A DNA stretch of 6,387 nt, taken from Methanosarcinaceae archaeon (GTDB lineage Archaea > Halobacteriota > Methanosarcinia > Methanosarcinales > Methanosarcinaceae). Positions within the stretch are counted from its first letter, which is position 1. Each line of letters starts with the position of its first letter. A program made the translations under genes and the position numbers. The stretch lies in the NCBI GenBank assembly GCA_016926455.1, contig JAFGOO010000223.1:1-6387 (forward strand). The letters are read 5' to 3'. A model generated the notes under the pieces. That model was not told where the DNA came from, made no database searches, and saw nothing but the letters and a program-made list of their open reading frames with translations. Below are positions 1 through 5,694 of the stretch, piece by piece.

Positions 1-10
1 CACAAAGTTT

Positions 11-87
11 TGGCGGGCTCGTAGGGATTTGAACCCTAGGCCGTCTGGTTAAAAGCCAGACGCTCTGCCTGACTGAGCTACGAGCCC
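11..87 (-). tRNA. trnK: tRNA-Lys (anticodon UUU), CCA encoded
   Basis: Read on the minus strand, this folds as a complete class I tRNA. The 7-bp acceptor stem is GGGCTCG/CGAGCCC (87-81 with 21-15). It has a normal D arm with AGCTCAG, an anticodon stem TCTGG/CCAGA around the loop CTTTTAA, and a T arm with GGTTCAAATCC. The anticodon TTT (plus-strand 51-53) decodes AAA and AAG lysine codons. The discriminator base G and the 3' CCA are encoded at 14-11. No intron or long variable arm is visible. No clear T-run terminator fits in the ten bases left downstream. Confidence 0.97.
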
Positions 88-112
88 TTTTTGTTGGCAT
101 AATGCCGTTTTG

Positions 113-120
113 TTTATTTA
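113..120 (-). promoter_or_regulatory. Possible proximal box A for tRNA-Lys
   Basis: On the minus strand this reads TAAATAAA, an AT-rich TATA-like element about 26 bases before the mature tRNA 5' end. A start would fall near the small palindrome GGCATAATGCC (96-106), giving almost no leader. It is a weaker match to the archaeal TTTATATA consensus than the element at 171-180, so which one drives the tRNA is unclear. Confidence 0.35.
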
Positions 121-170
121 GATGTACTGCTACTTAAGTCCCGTGTGGCGGTGTCAAAAGGCGCTTATTG

Positions 171-180
171 TATATAAATA
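171..180 (-). promoter_or_regulatory. Strong archaeal TATA box (TATTTATATA) upstream of tRNA-Lys
   Basis: The minus strand reads TATTTATATA, a near-consensus archaeal box A. Transcription would be expected about 25 bases downstream, near 145-150, and would give the tRNA a leader of about 60 nt for RNase P to remove. The same bases also read as a TATA-like TATATAAATA on the plus strand, but no plus-strand gene follows, so the minus reading is preferred. Confidence 0.4.
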
Positions 181-364
181 TTTCCAGCAATAGCTTCTAC
201 ATTTTCACTTTTTATAATTACTTCTTTTTATTATTTATTTATATATATATTTATTGGAATTTAAAATTATGTTACCCGATACACATATATATGATGTTTT
301 CAACCATTTACAAAGTCAGTTCTACTATTATTATTACAGATTGGAACAACGTCTCATTTCTAGC

Positions 365-370
365 AAAAAA
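365..370 (-). terminator. T-run after the hydrolase stop, candidate archaeal terminator
   Basis: On the minus strand a TTTTTT run starts about 10 bases after the TGA stop of the S-adenosylhomocysteine hydrolase gene. There is no hairpin, but archaeal RNA polymerase can terminate on oligo-T alone. Further T-rich tracts lie beyond it (minus strand, 260-210). Confidence 0.3.
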
Positions 371-380
371 CAATCCTTGA

Positions 381-1616
381 TCAGGTGCCGTGCTGCCATC
401 CACCCATGTACTCGTCTTGCTCTGGGGTGAACTTATCAATGGTAATGCCCATTGATTTAAGTTTCAGTTCGGCAACATATATATCCAGTTCATTTGGAAC
501 CGGATGTACTCCATTAACCAGTTTATTTTCTACAATATATTTCACGCACAGTGCCTGGTTTGCAAAGCTCATGTCCATAACCTCAACGGGGTGTCCGTCA
601 CCTGCTGCCAAGTTCACAAGCCGTCCATCCGCAAGGACATGGATGCACCTGCCGTCAAGGTCGTATTCCTTGATGTTATTTCTAACGGTCCGAACAGACT
701 TTGCCATAGATGTAAGGTCGTCCAGATTTATCTCTACATTGAAATGTCCTGAATTTGCAAGTATCGCACCCTCCTTCATAACCTTGAAGTGTTCCTTTGT
801 CAGTATGTCGCGGTTCCCAGTGGTCGTGATAAATATATCACCGATTTTGGCAGCTTCTTTCATCTTCATTACAATATTCCCATCCATACGTGCTTCAAGT
901 GCACGTACCGAATTAACCTCGGTGACAATAACATTTGCACCAAGCCCAGCAGCACGCATGGCAACACCCTTACCACACCATCCGTAACCTGCGACCACAA
1001 CGTTTTTACCCGCAACAAGCAGGTTCGTGGTCCTGATAATACCATCCCAAGCAGATTGCCCTGTACCATAGCGGTTATCGAATAGGAACTTTGTCATGGC
1101 ATCGTTGACCGCAATCACAGCCATCTTAAGGGCACCGTCGCGTTCCATGGCCTTGAGCCTATGAATGCCAGTGGTCGTTTCCTCACATCCCCCAAGTATC
1201 TTTGGAAGCATATCAAGTCTTTCTGTATGAAGTTTAAAAATAAGGTCTGCACCGTCGTCTATGGTGACATCGGGATTAAAATCCAGTACCTTATCAATGG
1301 CTTCATAGTACTCATTATTACTGCATGCGTATTTTGCATAACATGATATATTCTCACGTGTGTCTAATGCCATGGCAACGTCATCCTGTGTACTCAGGGG
1401 ATTGCATCCCGTAATTGCAACCTCTGCACCTCCAGAAGCAAGTGTCTCCACCAACACGGCAGTTTTTGCTTCGACATGCAGTGCCATTCCCACCCTATGG
1501 CCTTTAAGTGGTTTTTTCTGCTCGAAATGCTCTTTTATAATTGCCAAAACTGGCATGTGGTTACGTGCCCATTCTATTTTTTGGTTCCCTGATTCTATCA
1601 GGTCATTTTCCCTCAT
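381..1616 (-). CDS. ahcY: S-adenosylhomocysteine hydrolase family; probably S-inosylhomocysteine hydrolase
   Basis: This is a 411-residue cytosolic NAD-dependent hydrolase that splits the thioether of S-adenosyl- or S-inosylhomocysteine to homocysteine plus nucleoside, so SAM-dependent methylation can continue. Family motifs are complete: NPLSTQDDVA (72-81), DDGADL (120-125), EETTTGIHRL (145-154), the NDAMTKFLFDNRYGTGQS block (171-188, with Lys176 and Asp180 matching human Lys186 and Asp190), the NAD-binding GYGWCGKG (210-217), TTTGNRDIL (264-272), SGHFNVEI (289-296) and GDGHP (339-343). The protein is short: it ends at GGWQHGT and lacks the C-terminal extension of the eukaryotic class, as is usual in archaea and Thermotoga. 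In the substrate-binding segment LHVEAKTAVL (46-55), human Thr57 and Glu59 correspond to Glu49 and Lys51, which fits a 6-oxo purine. The ATG is preceded by GGAG (1626-1629) at 9-nt spacing. The gene lies 58 bp after dadD and has its own TATA box. Family assignment is near certain; the inosyl preference is inferred. Confidence 0.97.
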   Translation of the reverse strand: MRENDLIESGNQKIEWARNHMPVLAIIKEHFEQKKPLKGHRVGMALHVEAKTAVLVETLASGGAEVAITGCNPLSTQDDVAMALDTRENISCYAKYACSNNEYYEAIDKVLDFNPDVTIDDGADLIFKLHTERLDMLPKILGGCEETTTGIHRLKAMERDGALKMAVIAVNDAMTKFLFDNRYGTGQSAWDGIIRTTNLLVAGKNVVVAGYGWCGKGVAMRAAGLGANVIVTEVNSVRALEARMDGNIVMKMKEAAKIGDIFITTTGNRDILTKEHFKVMKEGAILANSGHFNVEINLDDLTSMAKSVRTVRNNIKEYDLDGRCIHVLADGRLVNLAAGDGHPVEVMDMSFANQALCVKYIVENKLVNGVHPVPNELDIYVAELKLKSMGITIDKFTPEQDEYMGGWQHGT

Positions 1617-1625
1617 AATCTAGAT

Positions 1626-1629
1626 CTCC
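1626..1629 (-). promoter_or_regulatory. Ribosome binding site of the hydrolase gene
   Basis: The minus strand reads GGAG followed by nine bases and the ATG at 1616-1614. It supports the chosen start. Confidence 0.6.
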
Positions 1630-1659
1630 GTCGGTATATAATCCTCAGGATAGTTCCTA

Positions 1660-1669
1660 TATATATAAA
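1660..1669 (-). promoter_or_regulatory. ahcY: TATA box in the dadD-ahcY spacer
   Basis: The minus strand reads TTTATATATA, a near-perfect archaeal box A, starting about 5 bases after the stop codon of the upstream deaminase gene. A start about 25 bases on (near 1635-1640) gives a leader of 20-25 nt that includes the GGAG site. A second, weaker TATA-like string (TTATATAC) lies at 1634-1641. This suggests the hydrolase can be transcribed apart from the upstream genes, though readthrough is also possible. Confidence 0.55.
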
Positions 1670-1674
1670 TCAAT

Positions 1675-2970
1675 TTAGGTGTTTACCCTAAAAAAAAGGT
1701 CTTTAGCTGCATCTCTTGCCGCATCCATCACTTTCTGTTCATCCAGCGAAATCGTCTCATAATCATGCATCAATATCTTACCGTTCACAATGGTGGTCCT
1801 TACATCACATCCCTTGGTGGAGTATACAAGATGTGAGGTAGCGTCATATATGGGTGTCAAATGCGGTTTGTTCATATCCACAATAATGACATCTGCCCTG
1901 TAGCCTTCTTTCAGTACCCCAGTTTTGAGACCAAGAGCAAGTGCTCCGTTTCGAGTGGCCATCTCAAGTACCTGCCGGGCAGGCAAAACAGTGGGATCAA
2001 AGGTATTTACTTTATGCAGGAGTGCTGAAGTTTTCATTTCCTCGAACATGTCAAGGTTGTTGTTTGAAGCACATCCATCCGTTCCAAGGGACACGTTCAC
2101 CCCATTATCAAGCATTTTTGGCACTGGTGCGATGCCCGATGCCAATTTCATATTGCTAACCGGATTATGGGACACGTTCACTCCCCGTTTGCTGAGTATG
2201 TCAATATCCCCCTCCGAAAGCCAGACACAGTGAGCAGCAAGTACGCTAGAATCAAGGAACCCGATCTCGTCTAGCATATTGACAGAACACATTCCGAACT
2301 GTTCTTTCATCTGCTTCAGTTCTGCTTCTGTTTCAAGGACATGGATATGGATATTTGCATCATCGTGCATTGCCTGTTCTTTCACCTTTACCAGGAACTC
2401 GCGAGAACACGTATTCGGTGCATGCGGGCCATACATTGCCATAATCCTGCCGTCAGCACCTCCATCCCATCTATGTACAAAACGCCTGCCTTCTTTGAGT
2501 TCACTGCCCCCACGGACTTCATCACCTAGGTCGATCATACCATAGGAAAGTGCAGCACACATACCGGACTTTTCAACTGCGCGGGCAACCTCGTCCATAT
2601 GGATATACATGTCCGCAAAAGTGGTTGTCCCTGACTTAATCATCTCAAGGCAGGCAAGTAGTGTACCATTGTAGAGGTCTTTATCGTTCAAAACAGCTTC
2701 AGCCGGCCATATATGTTCCTCAAGCCACTCGGCAAGTGGCAGGTCATCGGCGTATCCCCTGAAGAGTGTCATACCTGCATGAGTGTGGGTATTTATAAGC
2801 CCTGGCATCACAACACTGCCCTGAGCATCGATAATCGTATCGGCGCTCTCATGGGTACGATCTGCAATCTGCGTGATGACACCATCCTCTATCACAACTA
2901 CGCCACGCTTTATATCGCCTGCTTGATCCATTTTCAGGACATAACCGTTCTTTATAATGATATCTGCCAT
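1675..2970 (-). CDS. dadD: 5'-deoxyadenosine / MTA / SAH deaminase (DadD, amidohydrolase family)
   Basis: This 431-residue amidohydrolase-superfamily enzyme belongs to the group that deaminates the adenine ring of 5'-deoxyadenosine, methylthioadenosine, S-adenosylhomocysteine and adenosine. The signature after strand 1 is PGLINTHTHAGMTLFRGYAD (56-75), with metal ligands His62 and His64. Further expected residues are His210 with Glu213 (HVLE), His247 (AAHCVWL) and Asp298 (LGTDGCASNN). SHNPVSNMKLASGIAPV (267-283) is typical of the MTA/SAH deaminase branch rather than guanine deaminase or chlorohydrolases. Small beta-sandwich segments flank the barrel (residues 1-55 and about 355-400). The start has GAGG (2975-2978) four bases upstream and lies 13 bp after the HD gene stop, so the two are probably co-transcribed. 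Its neighbour downstream is the hydrolase that would consume deaminated S-adenosylhomocysteine. Family is secure; exact substrate preference is inferred from family and context. Confidence 0.92.
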   Translation of the reverse strand: MADIIIKNGYVLKMDQAGDIKRGVVVIEDGVITQIADRTHESADTIIDAQGSVVMPGLINTHTHAGMTLFRGYADDLPLAEWLEEHIWPAEAVLNDKDLYNGTLLACLEMIKSGTTTFADMYIHMDEVARAVEKSGMCAALSYGMIDLGDEVRGGSELKEGRRFVHRWDGGADGRIMAMYGPHAPNTCSREFLVKVKEQAMHDDANIHIHVLETEAELKQMKEQFGMCSVNMLDEIGFLDSSVLAAHCVWLSEGDIDILSKRGVNVSHNPVSNMKLASGIAPVPKMLDNGVNVSLGTDGCASNNNLDMFEEMKTSALLHKVNTFDPTVLPARQVLEMATRNGALALGLKTGVLKEGYRADVIIVDMNKPHLTPIYDATSHLVYSTKGCDVRTTIVNGKILMHDYETISLDEQKVMDAARDAAKDLFFRVNT

Positions 2971-2983
2971 TCTTCCTCATAAT

Positions 2984-3616
2984 CTACAATGTTTCCATCT
3001 TCAGCGAATCAAGATACACATGCATGATCCTGAGCCGTTCATCTGCTATCTGTCTGGCAGTCTTGGTGTTCAATCTATCCCTTATCTTGAATGGTTTGTT
3101 AATCATATAATCATTGAAACCTTCAAAGAGATCTGGAGTATAGGCGTTCATTGATGTCTTTTTTACCGTACCGATGGTGTGTTTTAGGGTCCTAAGCGAA
3201 CCCATAGAAACAAGGGAACGGAATATGCCAATAGCACCCAGTGAATCGATCCTGTCTGCATCCTGTAATATCTGTGCTTCGATGGATCCGGCTTTTAGGT
3301 TCTGGCTGAACCTGTGGGTCAAGATGCACGATGCAACACTGTCTATCAGTTCTTCATCCGCACCTGCCATATATAAAAACTCCCGTGCAATCTCGGCACT
3401 GTATTCTGCGTGATCTCCTCCTTCAATGTGTTCCCTGATAATCCCCACATCGTGCAGAAGTGCTGCAAGCTGCAGTACCTCAGGCCTTCCTCCCTCGTAT
3501 TCCTGTATCCTTAGACACATTGACTCCACACGTTCTATATGGGAAATATCGTGGGTACTCGGTTCATCCACAAGAACCTCCGAAACATAAATGCGTGTTT
3601 TTTCGATCAGATCCAT
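2984..3616 (-). CDS. HD-domain metal-dependent phosphohydrolase, substrate unknown
   Basis: This is a 210-residue, probably cytosolic protein with one HD domain. The usual metal ligands are visible: His26 in DISHIERV (23-30), His55-Asp56 in ALLHDVGII (52-60), and Asp121 in LQDADRIDSLGAIGI (117-131). Candidate extra ligands are His69 in the GGDHAEYS segment (66-73) and His101 in ILTHRF (98-103). The arrangement resembles the YedJ-like stand-alone HD hydrolases, which act on nucleotides or phosphate esters, but the substrate cannot be read from sequence. The C-terminal third (about 135-210) is helical and Lys/Arg-rich. The gene starts inside the 3' end of the ligase gene (10-bp overlap) and ends 13 bp before dadD, so it is almost certainly translated from the same mRNA. 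A role in coenzyme A or SAM-derived nucleotide housekeeping is only a guess from context. Confidence 0.9.
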   Translation of the reverse strand: MDLIEKTRIYVSEVLVDEPSTHDISHIERVESMCLRIQEYEGGRPEVLQLAALLHDVGIIREHIEGGDHAEYSAEIAREFLYMAGADEELIDSVASCILTHRFSQNLKAGSIEAQILQDADRIDSLGAIGIFRSLVSMGSLRTLKHTIGTVKKTSMNAYTPDLFEGFNDYMINKPFKIRDRLNTKTARQIADERLRIMHVYLDSLKMETL

Positions 3617-4377
3617 TCAATTCCTCTTTCAACTGCCATATTCATAAGTCTCTCGTGAATCTCGTAGATCGCAGAGGATAGTATTTTATTGTTATCATAG
3701 CAGTCAACAACTTTCCGGAGGTCCTCAGTTGTGTTTTGTTTCATATCCTTTGCAAACTGCAACATATTTGGTATTGCACGAGTCACGTTGTCAACAATGG
3801 TCACATGTGAAGCAAGGGATGTACGTGACATGGGATTCAGGTCAATAGCAATGACAACTTTACCCATCTTTACAAGTGTCTCGCATCTATCGCCGTCTTC
3901 TAAGGGTACAACCACCACATCCGCATTGTAAATGCCTTCTTTATCCACTTTCCCACGATCATGTTCTAATGGGAGACGTGCATCAGCGTTTTTACCAAGT
4001 ACTTCACCTGCACCGTGTGCCTTCAAGTGCAAGATGATTTTGTGCATGCGTACCTCACTTCTATGGAAAAGGTTAACCTCAAGTTTTGCACCTGTTACAT
4101 CGGCTAGGGCAACGATCTTTTCCGGCACCAGAGCAGCTGTGTTTCCGTTTACCGAGATTACGGGTCTTTCAGCAAGAAGAAGAAAAGCCACAGCCGCTCG
4201 TTCAGCACAAGCAGCACATTCTGTGGTATGTTCACTAATAAGGTAATCAAAACTCTCACCTCTCCCCTGTGCGATCAAGCCCTGCTGGCTTGTTATTCCC
4301 AGATTAAACCCTTCAACAATTTTTTCGCGCATCATAAGTGATTCATATCTTGGATGTTCTTTTGGAATTTCAGTCAT
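3607..4377 (-). CDS. 4-phosphopantoate--beta-alanine ligase (archaeal phosphopantothenate synthetase)
   Basis: This is a 256-residue enzyme of the archaeal family formerly called DUF137 (PF02006). It joins 4-phosphopantoate and beta-alanine with ATP to make 4-phosphopantothenate, replacing bacterial pantothenate synthetase plus pantothenate kinase on the way to coenzyme A. The family blocks run in order: HPRYESLMMRE (8-18), GLIAQGRGESFDYL (33-46), PVISVNGNTAAL (72-83), LFHRSEVR (103-110), ARLPLEHDRGKV (133-144), VVVPLEDGDRCETL (155-168), IAIDLNPMSRTS (176-187) and TIVDNVTRAIPNM (193-205). Length is normal and nothing is missing. A ribosome binding site AGGAGAGTGA overlaps the TAG stop of the upstream SPFH gene. 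The 3' end overlaps the HD gene by 10 bp. The function call is strong because the family is distinctive. Confidence 0.95.
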   Translation of the reverse strand: MTEIPKEHPRYESLMMREKIVEGFNLGITSQQGLIAQGRGESFDYLISEHTTECAACAERAAVAFLLLAERPVISVNGNTAALVPEKIVALADVTGAKLEVNLFHRSEVRMHKIILHLKAHGAGEVLGKNADARLPLEHDRGKVDKEGIYNADVVVVPLEDGDRCETLVKMGKVVIAIDLNPMSRTSLASHVTIVDNVTRAIPNMLQFAKDMKQNTTEDLRKVVDCYDNNKILSSAIYEIHERLMNMAVERGIEWI

Positions 4378-4381
4378 CTAG

Positions 4382-4394
4382 ATTCACTCTCCTA
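4382..4394 (-). promoter_or_regulatory. Ribosome binding site of the ligase overlapping the SPFH stop codon
   Basis: The minus strand reads TAGGAGAGTGA: the TAG is the SPFH stop and the following AGGAG/GTGA pairs with the 16S tail except for one extra base. The GGAG core lies 11 nt from the ATG, a little long. Sharing the stop codon with the binding site suggests that translation of the two genes is coupled. Confidence 0.55.
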
Positions 4395-5339
4395 TTTACC
4401 AGATGCATCGAGTATAATACCCTGATCTGTAGGAACGATCATCGTTCCGATATCTTGGCCCTGAAGCATTTGGATGTACTTGTACTTTATTAAGTCCGGA
4501 TTCTTTGAGATCTCTTGGTTAATTATACGAAGAGCCTCAGCTTCACCATATGCCTGAACTATGGTAGCATTTGCAATACCATTTGCTTCGATTATCTTAC
4601 GCTCGGCTTCACGTTGCTCTCTTTGCTTGACGAATACCATTCTCTGTGCTTCTTGGTCTGCCTGCAGTTTCTCTTCGATGGCATTGGCAACCCTGTCCGG
4701 AAGTTTGACGTTTCGAAGCAGTACCTCTTCCACAATGATTCCATCCTTAATCAATACGATTTCCAGTTCATCCTGCATCTCTGTAGCGACCATCTGCCTT
4801 TCCTCGCCATAGACCTCTAGAGCAAGGTGCTGGGACACAATTTCCCTTATCACTGATTTAATAGTGGGACGTATAATCTTTTCAGCATAGGTCTTTCCAA
4901 GTTTTTGATGCACTATACTTGCCTCATCTGGTACCATCCGGTACCTGACGGTAATATCCATCCCAAGAGTTAACCCTTCGCTGGTCAATGCTGTAATCTG
5001 GTCATCACCCACATGCTCACCTTCAGAGGGTGTTGCACTCATGGTATATACTTCGCTTCGTACCGAGTATTTCGTAACACTAACCCATGGCGGAACAATA
5101 TGCAACCCTTCCCCAAGTTCATCGGGCTCAACTCCTCCAAATTGATTAAATTTAACCCCTACCTCCCCGGCACCCACCGACACGAGGATCGAACCAAACA
5201 TTACTGAAAATATAATAAGGATTGCCACCACAATAGCGACAGAACGCAGGACTTTGCCCACCATTGGAGGGATACCTTGTATACGGATGTCTGGTGGGCT
5301 GCTGGGTTCTGGAATGCCCCACTCATTTTCTTTTGCCAT
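4392..5339 (-). CDS. SPFH/prohibitin-like membrane protein
   Basis: This 315-residue protein is of the stomatin/prohibitin/flotillin/HflK-C superfamily, which forms oligomeric scaffolds on the membrane. A Pro-rich cytosolic N-terminus (1-28) precedes one hydrophobic helix at about residues 33-54. The SPFH domain follows (about 55-225) with VGAGEVGVKFNQFGG (55-69), GLHIVPPWVSV (78-88), ALTSEGLTLGMDITVRYRM (117-135), RPTIKSVIREIVSQ (157-170) and LLRNVKLPDRVANAIEEK (207-224). A charged Glu/Ala/Gln-rich helix (about 220-275) is the usual coiled-coil assembly region, and a short hydrophobic C-terminal tail ends the protein. The order of blocks is closest to prohibitins. GAGGT at 5346-5350, 6 nt from the ATG, supports the start. 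No NfeD gene is adjacent, unlike many prokaryotic SPFH loci. It is the first gene of the probable operon; why it is paired with coenzyme A and SAM enzymes is unknown. Confidence 0.93.
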   Translation of the reverse strand: MAKENEWGIPEPSSPPDIRIQGIPPMVGKVLRSVAIVVAILIIFSVMFGSILVSVGAGEVGVKFNQFGGVEPDELGEGLHIVPPWVSVTKYSVRSEVYTMSATPSEGEHVGDDQITALTSEGLTLGMDITVRYRMVPDEASIVHQKLGKTYAEKIIRPTIKSVIREIVSQHLALEVYGEERQMVATEMQDELEIVLIKDGIIVEEVLLRNVKLPDRVANAIEEKLQADQEAQRMVFVKQREQREAERKIIEANGIANATIVQAYGEAEALRIINQEISKNPDLIKYKYIQMLQGQDIGTMIVPTDQGIILDASGK

Positions 5340-5345
5340 TTCTAT

Positions 5346-5350
5346 ACCTC
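5346..5350 (-). promoter_or_regulatory. Ribosome binding site of the SPFH gene
   Basis: The minus strand reads GAGGT six bases before the ATG, a good match to the archaeal 16S tail at ideal spacing. Confidence 0.7.
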
Positions 5351-5391
5351 ATTGTTTAGCTATGAAATTAAAAACAGTTTGTACCAGAATT

Positions 5392-5409
5392 AGTATAAAC
5401 AGTATAATT
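5392..5409 (-). promoter_or_regulatory. Candidate promoter of the SPFH-ligase-HD-dadD operon (two TATA-like boxes)
   Basis: The minus strand contains AATTATACT (5409-5401) followed directly by TTTATACT (5399-5392), both close to archaeal box A. A start about 25 bases downstream of the second, near 5365-5370, would give a leader of 26-30 nt holding the GAGGT site. The repeated ATACT core may be two alternative start positions. Confidence 0.5.
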
Positions 5410-5484
5410 AATAGGTTTTTGGTTTACCTGTTAAGTTCCCATTAGAAGTGATTTTAAGGAATAAGTGGAAAAAAAGTTCTATCC

Positions 5485-5508
5485 AAAAAAAACTGCATAA
5501 CCGCAGTT
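5485..5508 (-). terminator. Hairpin plus T8, intrinsic-terminator-like, on the minus strand
   Basis: On the minus strand AACTGC, loop GGTTAT and GCAGTT make a perfect 6-bp stem (5508-5491), followed at once by a run of eight T (5492-5485, partly shared with the stem). The shape is that of a factor-independent terminator. It lies about 75 bases upstream of the operon promoter, so it could insulate the operon from minus-strand transcription coming from the mobile-element region. No gene that would need it is recognised there. A plus-strand T7 also occurs at 5527-5533. Confidence 0.4.
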
Positions 5509-5531
5509 ATTGTATAAATGCTTAGGTTTTT

Positions 5532-5582
5532 TTACGAATAAAGTAACCATAAAGCTCATGACTTTAGTCGTTTGATGGATAG
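5532..5582 (+). mobile_element. Degenerate right-end-like sequence of an IS200/IS605-type element (copy A)
   Basis: TTACGAAT (5532-5539) is followed 17 bases after its start by ATAAAGCTCATGA-CTTTAG and then TTTGATGGAT (to 5580). The same layout occurs at 5857-5908 (copy B), where TTACGAAT is followed after 16 bases by ATAAAGCCCATGTTCTTTAG and GGGATGAAT. In copy A the terminal hairpin is reduced to ATGAC/GTCGT (one G-T pair) around TTTA. No transposase coding sequence remains to its left before the SPFH promoter. The homology to copy B is seen directly; the IS identity is inferred from copy B. Confidence 0.4.
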
Positions 5583-5661
5583 CATAACCAATATGTAACA
5601 TAATGTAAATACAAACATTTGATCGATGTACTGATAGTTTTTGGCTAAGCAACTTTGGAAT

Positions 5662-5694
5662 TATGTGTTTCTGTGTTCTATACACAAACACGTA
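5662..5694. other. Strong isolated hairpin between the two right-end-like copies
   Basis: GTGTT (5665-5669) pairs with AACAC (5687-5691) and TGTGT (5672-5676) with ACACA (5682-5686), with a TC bulge on the left arm and loop TCTAT. The stem extends by TAT/GTA (5662-5664 with 5692-5694, one G-T pair). That makes 13 pairs in 33 bases. It could be the subterminal left-end hairpin of a short element whose right end is at about 5905, or an unrelated structure. Confidence 0.45.

Larger units (their letters stand above)
88..380. other. AT-rich spacer between tRNA-Lys and the hydrolase gene
   Basis: No supported protein gene lies here. Positions 160-300 are very AT-rich, with long TATATA and TTTATT runs that create many chance TATA boxes. 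A 70-codon plus-strand reading frame exists, but its Phe/Tyr/Ile-rich composition is what random AT-rich DNA gives, and no ribosome binding site precedes it. The stretch holds the tRNA promoter candidates and the 3' flank of the hydrolase gene. Confidence 0.6.
5410..5661. other. Spacer upstream of the operon, no gene recognised
   Basis: This AT-rich stretch contains the minus-strand hairpin-T8 (5485-5508) and the degenerate IS right-end-like sequence (5532-5582). A 70-codon minus-strand frame spans 5479-5691, but it shows no domain, has no ribosome binding site and runs through both structures, so it is not called. The bases 5590-5640 are AT-rich with no feature I can name. Confidence 0.5.

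Noticed and set aside
168..380. A 70-codon plus-strand reading frame in the AT-rich spacer
   Set aside because: Composition is Phe/Tyr/Ile-rich as expected of AT-rich noncoding DNA, there is no ribosome binding site and no recognisable domain.
385..987. A 200-codon plus-strand frame opposite the hydrolase gene
   Set aside because: It is antisense to a highly conserved gene and its Ser/Thr/Pro-rich sequence is the complement pattern of that gene.
1617..1674. A SAM or SAH riboswitch before the hydrolase
   Set aside because: The spacer is only 58 bases, is largely TATA box and ribosome binding site, and shows no multi-stem fold; such riboswitches are essentially unknown in archaea.
5479..5691. 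A 70-codon minus-strand reading frame
   Set aside because: It ends in the hairpin-T8, crosses the right-end-like copy, lacks a ribosome binding site and shows no domain.
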